Assembly (NCBI RefSeq): GCF_003313505.1 | Contig: NZ_QMHO01000012.1 | Span: 86,535 to 150,534, forward strand | Direction: 5' to 3' | Source: Pedobacter nanyangensis | GTDB taxonomy: Bacteria; Bacteroidota; Bacteroidia; Sphingobacteriales; Sphingobacteriaceae | DNA: 64,000 nt | Shown: positions 17,285 to 26,226 of the stretch, one piece after another | Layout: the number at the start of each line of letters is the position of its first letter | Numbering within the stretch: position 1 is the first letter of the stretch | The notes under the pieces: model-generated | The model's input: only the letters and a program-made list of their open reading frames with translations | Told to the model about the DNA's origin: nothing | Databases searched by the model: none | Made by a program: the position numbers and the translations under genes

Positions 17285-17645
17285 AATAAACCAAACAAAC
17301 TATTTATGAAGAATACCCTCTTGCGAGGATGCTTTAGATCAAATTTTCAATTTCAAATGTTGTCTCTATCATCAATCTGTTTCAACAACAATTATAAAAC
17401 TCCATTTGTTTCCTTTTATTACAACATTTTTGCCAATCTTTAAAAATTGCCTATTTCATGACGCTAACATGACCTTCAGGCAAGGCACATGGTGTTTAAA
17501 GCACACTATCGCATTTTTTATTTTTTTAAAATATTAAAAAGATCAGTTTTCGGCGGCTGACGTTTTTACATTGTCTATTTTTCATGACCTGACACATAGC
17601 CCTATAAAACAGACAGTGTAGCATAAAACATACAGCGCTATACCA

Positions 17646-18962
17646 CTATTTTACTGCCACACGCCAAATAATGCCACTTACATCATCAGCCACCAGAAGC
17701 GCTCCATCGGGAGTAACCGCTACACCTACCGGCCGGCCGTAAACCTCACTTTTGTTGGCATCGGCAATAAAACCAGTTAAAAAGTCCTGCGGGCGCCCAG
17801 TTGGTTTGCCATCTTTAAATGGTACAAATGCAACCTTATATCCGCTAAATTGCGAACGGTTCCACGAGCCATGCTGGCCAATAAATGCACCTCCCTGATA
17901 TTTCATGGGAAATTTATTGTTGGTATAAAACACCAAACCCAGCGAGGCCGTATGCGAGCCTACGGCAACATCGGGCGCAATGGTTTTCTTAACCAATTCA
18001 GGATTGGCGCCCTTTAACCTGGGATCTTCATGTTGACCAAAATACGCATAGGGCCAGCCATAAAATGCTCCTTGTTTTACACTGGTGATATAATCAGGCA
18101 CCAAATCGTCGCCCAAACCATCGCGTTCATTAACGGCAGTCCACAACATATTGGTGGTAGGTGCCCAATCCATGCCTACAGGATTACGCAAGCCACTGGC
18201 AAAAATACGTTCACCCGTACCGTCAGGATTTACCTCCAAAATGGCAGCTCTTCTTACTTCGTGCTCCATCCCGTTTTCGCCCACGTTGCTACCAGATCCA
18301 ACGGAAACATAGATTTTGCTCTTATCCTTGCTTACTAAAAGATTTCTTGTCCAGTGATTATTATAACCACCCGCAGGTAGGCTTACGATCTTTTTACCGG
18401 CATCGGCAATTTTGGTATCACCTGCCTTATAGGGGAACATCCACAAACCATCAGTATTGGCTACGTAAAAAGCATCTCCAACGAATGCCATGCCGTATGG
18501 CTGGTTTAATCCAGATAAAAATGTGGTCCTAACCTCAGGAACCCCATCTTGGTTGCTATCTCTAAATAGCAGGATAGTATTTACACTCTTCCCAGAAACC
18601 TCAGATTTAGCCTTTCCCGAGATTTTATTGACCACCTGTTCTGCTACGCTGCGCTCAGAATTGGACAAAGCCACCAAGATATCTCCATTAGGTGCAATTA
18701 CAATATTTCTCGGGCTTTTCATCTGATCAGCAAATTTAGTGACTACAAAACCTTCAGGTGCCTGCGGAGTTTTATTGGCAGGCCAGCCAATTACTTTGCT
18801 GAAATTATTTTTTGATGCAGTAGTATCCGGAGCGGGAAGTTTCAGGGTATCCACATCTGTTTCCGCGGGTACGGTATCGGCCGTTTCAGCCTTTTGATTT
18901 GAACTGTTACAAGCTACAAGTAGGAAGGCAGGAAAGATTAAAATGGGCAGGAATTTTCTCAT
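17646..18962 (-). CDS. sorbosone dehydrogenase family (PQQ-type beta-propeller) lipoprotein
   Basis: 438 residues. Residues 1-18 form a lipoprotein signal (FLLVAC, Cys18), then an acidic/Thr-rich linker. The body carries beta-propeller repeats of the glucose/sorbosone dehydrogenase family: GFVVTKFADQMKSPRNI, APNGDILVA, SGLNQPYGMAFVGDAFYVAN, SGLRNPVGMDWAP, QHGSWNRSQFSGYKV and VTPDGALLVADD. Members oxidise sugars or aldehydes using PQQ; the substrate is unknown. Exported and lipid-anchored. Transcribed alone, divergent from carB. Confidence 0.88.
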   Translation of the reverse strand: MRKFLPILIFPAFLLVACNSSNQKAETADTVPAETDVDTLKLPAPDTTASKNNFSKVIGWPANKTPQAPEGFVVTKFADQMKSPRNIVIAPNGDILVALSNSERSVAEQVVNKISGKAKSEVSGKSVNTILLFRDSNQDGVPEVRTTFLSGLNQPYGMAFVGDAFYVANTDGLWMFPYKAGDTKIADAGKKIVSLPAGGYNNHWTRNLLVSKDKSKIYVSVGSGSNVGENGMEHEVRRAAILEVNPDGTGERIFASGLRNPVGMDWAPTTNMLWTAVNERDGLGDDLVPDYITSVKQGAFYGWPYAYFGQHEDPRLKGANPELVKKTIAPDVAVGSHTASLGLVFYTNNKFPMKYQGGAFIGQHGSWNRSQFSGYKVAFVPFKDGKPTGRPQDFLTGFIADANKSEVYGRPVGVAVTPDGALLVADDVSGIIWRVAVK

Positions 18963-19316
18963 ATCATTATTTTTAGCACTGTCTATTTAAACAGTTGAGT
19001 TGTAAAGTTGTTTCGGTAAGCAGCTAACAACGCCAGAAAAGCAGACCCGATTACCAATGCCCTGTATCAAAACACTTAAAACCTTAGCCATACCGCTAAC
19101 TTACCTGTAATTAACATTAAAAAACCCGTTATAAAATGGCCTGATTTGTATCAATATAACAGCCCAATATATTTTAAAATAATCGCCAAAAATTTGATTA
19201 GCAAATTGTATCTTTGCATCCCGACAGAGATGTTGGGATTTTCGTTTCATAGCAGAGGAATTCTCCCAGCTATCGGTCAGTTAGACTATCACTTTAGACT
19301 TTTTTAAAAATCCCAC
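18963..19316. other. divergent intergenic region and carB leader
   Basis: 354 bases between the start codons of the sorbosone dehydrogenase and carB genes. It holds the carB -7 element (19209-19216) and a leader of about 95 bases that contains a short stem, CCCGACAGAGATGTTGGGA (19220-19238). I see no PyrR box, terminator/antiterminator pair or leader peptide that would explain pyrimidine control. Confidence 0.5.
19209..19216 (+). promoter_or_regulatory. -7 promoter element of carB
   Basis: TATCTTTG, a perfect match to TAnnTTTG. The nearest TTTG (19193-19196) is closer than usual for a -33 element. Confidence 0.6.
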
Positions 19317-22214
19317 ATGCCTAAAGACACTTCCATCAATTCAGTATTGATTATCGGATCTGGACCTATTATTATTGGACAAGCCTGCGAATTTGACTAC
19401 TCTGGTTCTCAAGCCGCACTTTCTTTGAAAGAAGAAGGAGTTAAAGTTTCGATCATTAACTCTAATCCGGCTACCATCATGACCGACAAGGTAATTGGTG
19501 ACCATGTTTATTTAAAACCTCTTACACTCGAATCGATTGACGAGATTTTAACAGAACACAAAAACAATCCTAATTTGCCTACTATTGATGCGGTTTTGCC
19601 TACTATGGGCGGACAAACTGCACTAAACCTTTGCGTAGATGCCGAGGAAAGAGGTTTATGGAAAAAACACAACGTTAGAATTATTGGTGTTGATGTTGCT
19701 GCCATTGACAAAACTGAAAACAGAGAGTCTTTCCGCCAATTAATGGTTGATATAGGCGTTGGTGTTGCTACTTCAAAAATTGCCAATTCGTTTTTAGAAG
19801 GTAAAGAAGCAGCACAAGAAATTGGCTTTCCACTGGTAATTCGCCCTTCTTATACCTTGGGTGGCTACGGCGGTGGCTTTGTACACAAAAAAGAAGAATT
19901 TGACGCAGCCCTTAAACGCGGTTTAGAAGCTTCGCCAACCCACGAGGTTTTGGTAGAGCAAGCGGTTTTAGGCTGGAAAGAATACGAGTTGGAGTTATTG
20001 AGAGATAGCAATGATAACGTTATCATCATCTGCTCTATCGAGAACTTTGACCCAATGGGTATCCACACTGGAGATTCGATTACCGTTGCCCCTGCAATGA
20101 CCTTATCAGATCGTTGTTACCAAGAAATGCGTAACCAAGCCATCAAAATGATGCGTGCCATTGGCAACTTCGCTGGTGGTTGTAACGTACAATTCTCGGT
20201 AAACCCAGATAACGATGAAATTATCGCGATCGAAATCAACCCACGCGTATCTCGTTCATCAGCGCTAGCAAGTAAAGCTACCGGTTATCCAATTGCAAAG
20301 ATTGCGGCTAAATTGGCTATCGGTTACAACTTAGACGAAATTGAAAACCAAATCACGAAAACGACTTCAGCCTACTTTGAGCCGACTTTAGATTACGTAA
20401 TCGTAAAAATCCCTCGCTTTAACTTCGATAAATTTAAAGGTGCCAACATGGAGCTTGGCTTGCAGATGAAGGCTGTAGGTGAGGTAATGGGTATTGGCCG
20501 CAGTTTTAACGAGGCTTTACAAAAAGCTTGTCAAAGTTTAGAGATTGGCCGTGCTGGTATCGGTTCAGATGGCCGTCAGAAACGCGATATCGAAGAAATC
20601 ATGCATGGTTTACAACATCCAAGCTGGAACCGCGTATTCTTAATTAAGGATGCGATGAGCATGGGCGTACCATTAGAGTCTATTCGCAAAGCAACTAAGA
20701 TTGACAAATGGTTCTTAAACCAAATACAAGAGTTGGTAACGTTAGAAACTGAACTAAAACGCTACTCTTTAAATAACATCCCCAGGGATTTCTTCTTCAA
20801 CCTTAAACAAAAAGGTTTCTCTGATATCCAAATTGCCTTCATTTTAGGTAATGTAACTGAGGATGATGTTTACAACCGCCGCAAGGAACTGAACATCAGA
20901 AGAGCTTATAAAATGGTAGATACCTGTGCTGCCGAGTTTGCTGCACAAACCCCTTATTTCTACTCTACTTTTGAAGAGGCTCCACAACAAATTTCTCTGG
21001 TAACTGGAGAGATTCTATCTGACGGAGATGAACTGGGCACCAACGAATCAATTGTTTCTGACAAGAAGAAAGTAATTGTTTTGGGCTCTGGCCCTAACCG
21101 TATCGGTCAAGGGATCGAGTTTGATTACTCTTGCGTTCACGGATTATTAGCGGCAAAAGAAAACAACTTCGAGGCCATCATGATCAACTGTAACCCAGAA
21201 ACGGTAAGTACAGATTTTAACATGGCCAACAAGCTTTACTTCGAGCCTGTTTTCTGGGAGCATGTACGTGAAATCATCGATTTAGAGAATCCAATTGGGG
21301 TAATTGTTCAGTTGGGCGGCCAAACTGCCCTAAAAATGGCCCAAAAACTGCACGAAAACAACATCCGCATTATCGGTACTTCTTATGAAGACATGGATAT
21401 TGCCGAAGATCGTGGCAGTTTCTCTGATTTATTGAAAGAATTAGATATCCCCTATCCAAAATACGGTGTTGCTGAAAATGCGGAGGAAGCCATTAAAGTT
21501 GCAAACGAGGTAGGTTACCCGGTATTGGTTCGCCCAAGTTATGTATTGGGTGGACAAGGCATGAGCATTGTAATTAACGACGAGGACCTGGAAAGCGCTG
21601 TAGTTAAATTGTTAGGTGATTTACCAGGTAACCGTGTACTGATTGACCACTTCTTGGACAGAGCAGAAGAAACCGAATCTGACTCGATCTGCGATGGTGA
21701 AGACGTACATATTGTAGGTTTAATGGAACATATTGAGCCTGCCGGTATCCACTCTGGAGATTCGAGCGCAGTATTACCTCCGTTCAGTTTATCTGACAAG
21801 GTCATTGCCGACATGGAAAATTACTCGAAGAAAATTGCCAAAGCACTGAATGTAATTGGTTTATTGAACATCCAGTTTGCAGTTAAAGACGATAAAGTAT
21901 ATGTAATTGAGGCCAACCCACGTGCTTCTCGCACGGTGCCGTTCATCGCAAAAGCTTACGATGTTCCTTATATCAATATTGCAGCCAGAATTATGCTAGG
22001 TGTAAACAAATTGAAAGATTTTAACATCGAGCGCAAGCTACAGGGATACGCCATTAAAGAGCCTGTGTTCTCTTACAATAAATTCCCCGAGGTGGCGAAA
22101 GAACTAGGCCCCGAAATGAAATCTACCGGTGAAGCGATCCGTTTCATCAAAGATTTGGAAGATCCTTACTTCTTACAACTGGTGAAAGATAAATCAATGT
22201 ATTTGTCGAAATAG
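19317..22214 (+). CDS. carB: carbamoyl-phosphate synthase large subunit
   Basis: 965 residues. The two homologous ATP-grasp halves are evident: SVLIIGSGPIIIGQACEFDYSG at the start and VIVLGSGPNRIGQGIEFDYS near 590, with PTMGGQTALNL and VQLGGQTALKMA, RPSYTLGGYGGG and RPSYVLGGQGMS, and EINPRVSRSSALASKATGYP with EANPRASRTVPFIAKAYDVP. It makes carbamoyl phosphate from bicarbonate, ATP and glutamine-derived ammonia for pyrimidine and arginine synthesis. It stops about 110 residues short of the E. coli enzyme, so the C-terminal MGS-like allosteric domain is absent. carA is not adjacent. Confidence 0.97.
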   Translation: MPKDTSINSVLIIGSGPIIIGQACEFDYSGSQAALSLKEEGVKVSIINSNPATIMTDKVIGDHVYLKPLTLESIDEILTEHKNNPNLPTIDAVLPTMGGQTALNLCVDAEERGLWKKHNVRIIGVDVAAIDKTENRESFRQLMVDIGVGVATSKIANSFLEGKEAAQEIGFPLVIRPSYTLGGYGGGFVHKKEEFDAALKRGLEASPTHEVLVEQAVLGWKEYELELLRDSNDNVIIICSIENFDPMGIHTGDSITVAPAMTLSDRCYQEMRNQAIKMMRAIGNFAGGCNVQFSVNPDNDEIIAIEINPRVSRSSALASKATGYPIAKIAAKLAIGYNLDEIENQITKTTSAYFEPTLDYVIVKIPRFNFDKFKGANMELGLQMKAVGEVMGIGRSFNEALQKACQSLEIGRAGIGSDGRQKRDIEEIMHGLQHPSWNRVFLIKDAMSMGVPLESIRKATKIDKWFLNQIQELVTLETELKRYSLNNIPRDFFFNLKQKGFSDIQIAFILGNVTEDDVYNRRKELNIRRAYKMVDTCAAEFAAQTPYFYSTFEEAPQQISLVTGEILSDGDELGTNESIVSDKKKVIVLGSGPNRIGQGIEFDYSCVHGLLAAKENNFEAIMINCNPETVSTDFNMANKLYFEPVFWEHVREIIDLENPIGVIVQLGGQTALKMAQKLHENNIRIIGTSYEDMDIAEDRGSFSDLLKELDIPYPKYGVAENAEEAIKVANEVGYPVLVRPSYVLGGQGMSIVINDEDLESAVVKLLGDLPGNRVLIDHFLDRAEETESDSICDGEDVHIVGLMEHIEPAGIHSGDSSAVLPPFSLSDKVIADMENYSKKIAKALNVIGLLNIQFAVKDDKVYVIEANPRASRTVPFIAKAYDVPYINIAARIMLGVNKLKDFNIERKLQGYAIKEPVFSYNKFPEVAKELGPEMKSTGEAIRFIKDLEDPYFLQLVKDKSMYLSK

Positions 22215-22237
22215 CTCAAGGATAAAAAAGCAAAGAT

Positions 22238-22272
22238 AAAGTCCCTTAGCGTAATGTTAAGGGACTTTTTTA
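22238..22272 (+). terminator. rho-independent terminator after carB
   Basis: Stem AAAGTCCCTTA / TAAGGGACTTT with an 11-base loop, followed by TTTATT. Confidence 0.88.
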
Positions 22273-22358
22273 TTGTTGTCAAACCATGGAAGTTGTCACA
22301 TTGAACTTGTATAAATATAATTCGAAGCGCAAGTACAGCAAAATGATTTACGGACAGT

Positions 22359-22431
22359 CCTGCTTTCCGCTTTATCTTTTTTGTCCTTCGACGAGCTCAG
22401 GAACACAAAAAAGGATGCCGCTGCAATCAGG
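22359..22431 (+). repeat. bipartite hairpin repeat, copy 1
   Basis: Outer pair CCTG (22359-22362) with CAGG (22428-22431); asymmetric internal loop; inner helix ATCTTTTTTGT with ACAAAAAAGGAT, leaving one bulged base on the right arm. Copies 2 and 3 have the same plan with different bases in the helices. Confidence 0.6.
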
Positions 22432-22647
22432 GCTACTTAACACAGGCCTGAGAACAAACCACATAGGTTTCATCGTATCACATCGATAAAACTAGGAGGT
22501 TTGCGGAGCTTGCAAGGTTTTTACCTAAACGATTACATTCTCGAGTTGCTAGATCTCCCTATTGAGATGACTTTAATCGGAGCTTGTCCCCCTTTGGAAA
22601 GGCAGCGGGAGGATTTATGTTTTATGCACAACCGTTTGTAAACTAAA

Positions 22648-22768
22648 CCCGATTGAAGTGAAATCCTTTTTGTTGTTGGGATAAACCTCATAGGTTTACT
22701 TTGCATCATGCCGATAAACCTATGAGGTTTGGGGAGGTGGCCAACAAAAAGATTGAACGGAAAGCGGG
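22648..22768 (-). repeat. bipartite hairpin repeat, copy 2, with palindromic apical insert
   Basis: Minus strand: CCCGCTTTCCGTTCAATC, then TTTTTGTTGG; right arm CCAACAACAAAAAGGAT, then a tract ending AATCGGG. Outer helix CCCG/CGGG. The loop holds AAACCTCATAGGTTTA (22683-22698) and TAAACCTATGAGGTTT (22715-22730), which pair with each other. The repeat continues past the hairpin as TTTAGTTTACAAACGGTTG. Confidence 0.6.
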
Positions 22769-22822
22769 ACTTTCGGAACCGAAGTAATTCTGTAACTGCT
22801 TTTCTAATACGTAAATCTATTG

Positions 22823-22830
22823 TATCTTTG
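22823..22830 (+). promoter_or_regulatory. -7 promoter element of prfC
   Basis: TATCTTTG, perfect TAnnTTTG match, about 104 bases upstream of the chosen ATG. Confidence 0.55.
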
Positions 22831-22933
22831 CGGCTCAATGAAACTTTGCGCAACTATATTATTCGATTTCACCGCTTTCAGATTTTTATAAATCTGCTGC
22901 TTGCCATTTTGTTTCTACAATACTAAAATTTGT

Positions 22934-24514
22934 ATGCTTCACCCAGAGATAGAGAAAAGAAAAACATTTGCTATTATTAGTCACCCCGATGCGGGTAAAA
23001 CCACCCTTACAGAAAAGTTCCTGCTTTTTGGAGGCGCCATTAACACCGCCGGTGCCGTAAAAAGGAATAAGGCCAACCAAAGCAACACTTCCGATTTTAT
23101 GGAAATTGAGCGCCAACGTGGTATTTCTGTAGCTACCTCGGTAATGGGTTTTGAGTATAGTGGCAAACGCATCAATATTTTAGATACCCCAGGCCATAAG
23201 GATTTTGCGGAAGATACGTACCGTACCCTTTCGGCGGTTGACAGTGTGGTATTGGTGGTTGACTGCGTAAAAGGTGTGGAGGAACAGACCGAAAAACTGA
23301 TGTCGGTTTGTAGGATGCGCAACACACCGGTAATCATTTTCATCAACAAAATGGACCGCGAGGGCAAGGAAGCATTTGATTTATTGGATGAAATTGAGGA
23401 GAAATTGAACATCAGCTTGTGCCCGCAATCATGGCCTATTGGACAAGGGCATACTTTTAAAGGTGTTTACAGCATTTACCATAACCAATTGAACCTTTTC
23501 CACTCGGATAAAACCAAAGTAACCGACTCAGTGGTAAAGGTGAATGATTTGAATGACGCTGCATTGCTCGATTATCTGCAAGAAAAAGAAGTAAATACCT
23601 TAAAAGACGAAACCGAGTTGGTGAACGGTGTTTACGGTGATCTGGATATTTCCCTGTACAAAGAAGGTTTGTTGGCGCCGGTATTTTTTGGTTCGGCCAT
23701 TAACAACTTTGGTATTAAAGAGCTTTTGGATACGTTTATTGAAATTGCGCCAAGCCCCAAACATCGTGAAGCGGAAGAGCGTGATGTGTTGGTGGAAGAG
23801 AAAAATTTTAGCGGCTTTGTATTTAAAATCCATGCCAACCTCGACCCCAAACACCGCGATAGAATTGCATTTTTACGTATTTGCTCGGGTAAGTTTGAAC
23901 GTAACAAGTTCTATTACCACACCCGCCAGGACAAGAAAATGAAATTTGCCAACCCAATGGACTTTATGGCCAACGAAAAAAGCTTGGTGGAAGAGGCTTG
24001 GCCTGGTGACGTGGTAGGTTTATATGACAGTGGCAACTTTAAAATTGGCGACACGCTTACTGAAGGTGAAAAACTACATTTCAAAGGCATTCCCAGTTTC
24101 TCGCCCGCTATTTTTAAAGAAGTGGAGAACATGGACCCCATGCGCACCAAACAGCTGGAGAAGGGCATTGAGCAATTGACTGATGAAGGCGTAGCACAAC
24201 TTTTTGTGATGCAGCCAGGTAACCGCAAGGTAATTGGCGCAGTTGGCGAACTGCAATTTGAGGTGATCAACTTCCGTTTGGAGCACGAGTATGGCGCCAA
24301 ATGCCGTTTCCGCACCCTTACCTATACCCGCTCACGCTGGGTTACTGCTGATGACAAGAAGAAATTAGACGAGTTTGTGAAGCGCAAGCAACAACATATC
24401 GGCACCGACAAAGAAGGCAATCCGGTGCTCTTATCAGACAACGACTTTATGTTGGATATGACCAAACGAGACTATCCAGATATCGATTTCCATGCTACAA
24501 GTGAGCACAAATAA
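22934..24514 (+). CDS. prfC: peptide chain release factor 3
   Basis: 526 residues from the ATG at 22934 (MLHPEIEKRKTFAIISHPD); the frame is open further upstream but only with a TTG. P-loop HPDAGKTTLTEK, switch region QRGISVATSVM, G3 DTPGHKDFAEDT and G4 INKMDREG are intact, followed by domain 2 and the RF3 C-terminal domain (GAVGELQFEVINFRLEHEYG). RF3 is the GTPase that removes RF1/RF2 from the ribosome after peptide release. Single-gene transcription unit between its own promoter and terminator. Confidence 0.96.
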   Translation: MLHPEIEKRKTFAIISHPDAGKTTLTEKFLLFGGAINTAGAVKRNKANQSNTSDFMEIERQRGISVATSVMGFEYSGKRINILDTPGHKDFAEDTYRTLSAVDSVVLVVDCVKGVEEQTEKLMSVCRMRNTPVIIFINKMDREGKEAFDLLDEIEEKLNISLCPQSWPIGQGHTFKGVYSIYHNQLNLFHSDKTKVTDSVVKVNDLNDAALLDYLQEKEVNTLKDETELVNGVYGDLDISLYKEGLLAPVFFGSAINNFGIKELLDTFIEIAPSPKHREAEERDVLVEEKNFSGFVFKIHANLDPKHRDRIAFLRICSGKFERNKFYYHTRQDKKMKFANPMDFMANEKSLVEEAWPGDVVGLYDSGNFKIGDTLTEGEKLHFKGIPSFSPAIFKEVENMDPMRTKQLEKGIEQLTDEGVAQLFVMQPGNRKVIGAVGELQFEVINFRLEHEYGAKCRFRTLTYTRSRWVTADDKKKLDEFVKRKQQHIGTDKEGNPVLLSDNDFMLDMTKRDYPDIDFHATSEHK

Positions 24515-24550
24515 AAAGACTGGCCTTTCGAAATTTCGAAAGGCTTTTTA
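24515..24550 (+). terminator. rho-independent terminator after prfC
   Basis: Stem GCCTTTCGAAA / TTTCGAAAGGC directly after the stop codon, flanked by AAAAAG and CTTTTTAG. Confidence 0.85.
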
Positions 24551-24594
24551 GTTCGAATTCATTAATCATCCTGCATTTATACCGCCTAGTGTGA

Positions 24595-24655
24595 GATTGC
24601 TTCGTCATTCCTCCTCGCAAAGACGAAAAAAGAGCGTCATTGCGAAGAATGAAGC
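24595..24655. repeat. degenerate REP-like palindrome
   Basis: GATTGCTTCGTCATTCCTCC and the following CGCAAAGACG face CGTCATTGCGAAGAATGAAGC across a short spacer. It is an eroded relative of the perfect palindrome at 15643-15710. Confidence 0.6.
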
Positions 24656-24721
24656 CTTCTTAAAGCGAAATATTTAGTGAGCTCATTAACATCAAGCAAA
24701 ACAACAATCAAACGCGAGTTT

Positions 24722-25879
24722 TTAGTTTTTCAAGATGGTCACACTATCTGGATACCTTAACAAGATACTACTTTCATCGATTAGTTTTTTCAAGGTTTCA
24801 TCTTTGATGGTATCAAGCAGTTCATTTCTGAGGTAAAAAGTTCTATCGCCCTTACCGTTTTTCCATTGCACAATCTTGCAATTGCAGGCATGGTTGTCCA
24901 TGGTATTAATCACCTCCTTAATTTCCCCGCCACGCCCCTGTTTAATGTAAACCTCACGTATGCCTATAATATCATTATTTTCGCCGGCATCAAAATTCCA
25001 TGAGGCAGAAACCACCATGATTTTATCTTTATTTTGAGACAACCGCATTAACGAAAGTCGTGGTGCTTCTATTTTATTTTCGCTGCCCTTCACATACGAA
25101 CGAATAGAAACTACTTGCGGACTTTCATATTGCATGTAACCATAGTGGTCAAATCCAGCACCGTATCTGGTAAACACGAAATATCCATCCTTATATTTTA
25201 CGTTCATGATGTTCCTTACAAACTTGTGGTAGCGGTTCTTGTCAGACTTACGGGCTTGTGGAGAACCAATGTACACCATCCAAATCCCTTCCAAACTATC
25301 TATCTCCGCTTGGCTAGGCTGATAGGGAGTAATCACTAAATCTTCTTTTAAGGATGACATTTTATTACTCGTATCTATCCATTTGAAAATAGCTACGCCA
25401 AGCAACACCAATAAAATAAGAATAAGGGAGAAGCTGCTTTTTCTTCGGCGACCAGAGGTTTTAGCGTTGTCGGCTAAATCATCTGGCTCAGTGGCAATTA
25501 AATTAGGGTCTAATATATTTTTCTCAAACCTATTGCGGGCAACCCCGTACAAATAAATATAACAGGCATCTACCAAAAAAGGACGAGGCTTTGCCACCAA
25601 TCCATTAAACGCATCTTTAATTTGCCCGCCAGTGATGTCATACTTTAAATAAGGATATTCGGTTGCTTTGGCATTACGGTCCTCTGGATATGGGCTATGT
25701 CCAAACTCCTCCGAAGTATAAGGTAATTGATTGCTAATCCCACTCAACATCCTGGCGATGTCCTCATAGTTCCTACGATTGGTATTTAAGTTCAGCTTAT
25801 TTCCTGTCTCTAGTTCGTACTTCTTAAAAACTTGCCGCAGTAAATACTCAACCTCATCCTTCCCAGATTTTAGTGCCAT
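24722..25879 (-). CDS. single-pass membrane protein of unknown function
   Basis: 385 residues; I do not recognise the family. Residues 1-145 are soluble and largely helical (EVEYLLRQVFKKYELETGNK, then a PRPFLVDACYIYLYGVARNR helix), followed by a basic SGRRRKSS and one membrane helix at about 149-165 (FSLILILLVLLGVAIFKW). With the basic side facing the cytosol, residues 170-385 would lie outside. That part begins SLEGIWMVYIGSPQ and is rich in beta strands, like a lipocalin-type or ligand-binding fold. Alone on its strand, divergent from the symporter gene. Confidence 0.8.
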   Translation of the reverse strand: MALKSGKDEVEYLLRQVFKKYELETGNKLNLNTNRRNYEDIARMLSGISNQLPYTSEEFGHSPYPEDRNAKATEYPYLKYDITGGQIKDAFNGLVAKPRPFLVDACYIYLYGVARNRFEKNILDPNLIATEPDDLADNAKTSGRRRKSSFSLILILLVLLGVAIFKWIDTSNKMSSLKEDLVITPYQPSQAEIDSLEGIWMVYIGSPQARKSDKNRYHKFVRNIMNVKYKDGYFVFTRYGAGFDHYGYMQYESPQVVSIRSYVKGSENKIEAPRLSLMRLSQNKDKIMVVSASWNFDAGENNDIIGIREVYIKQGRGGEIKEVINTMDNHACNCKIVQWKNGKGDRTFYLRNELLDTIKDETLKKLIDESSILLRYPDSVTILKN

Positions 25880-26226
25880 ACCTGATTATTCTTCTATTCA
25901 AACATTAAACACGTGAGCAAATCAACCCGTGTTCAATTTCCAGCTTGGTTATTGAACCTTAAAGATATCAATAAAAAGCGCAAATTAACAATAACAAAAT
26001 CCTTACAAAAAACAACACAAAACACTATCCATCAAACAGATATAAAAATTTCGGAAAATTTGCAGTGATTTTCCGAAATCAAAAATAAATTTTCTAAAAC
26101 CAATTTTATGGCCAAACAGGCTGCCACTTCTCTAACTTTAGTTTAAAACCAACTGGCTAAAACAGTGTTCAAATTGCTCTTAGCTTGGCGGTCAAAACCA
26201 AATATTAACCTAAAAAAAGAACTCCA
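25880..26226. other. divergent intergenic region with a strong palindrome
   Basis: 347 AT-rich bases between the membrane-protein gene and the symporter gene. At 26048-26079 is ATTTCGGAAAAT, an 8-base loop, ATTTTCCGAAAT. With no T-run in a sensible place and no gene ending here, it is more likely an operator or repeat than a terminator. A -7-like TAACTTTA follows at 26133-26140. Confidence 0.5.

Larger units (their letters stand above)
16857..17645. other. 789-base region without a convincing gene
   Basis: Contains a CCACAGATACACAGATT-type junk repeat near 16874-16900, a 139-base element with 12-base inverted ends (16978-17116), a strong minus-strand terminator hairpin (17245-17284) and an AT-rich stretch to the sorbosone dehydrogenase stop codon. 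No open frame over 70 codons has coding character. The terminator implies a long 3' UTR or an unannotated small RNA on the minus strand between 17285 and 17645. Confidence 0.6.
22273..22822. other. repeat-filled intergenic region between carB and prfC
   Basis: About 550 bases with no coding potential. It contains two copies of the bipartite hairpin repeat in opposite orientation (22359-22431 and 22648-22768). Inside the second, an AAACCTCATAGGTTT palindrome pair occupies the apical loop. Confidence 0.6.

Noticed and set aside
19217..19316. Pyrimidine-responsive attenuator or PyrR site in the carB leader
   Set aside because: There is only one short stem, no U-tract and no alternative pairing or PyrR-box consensus that I can see.
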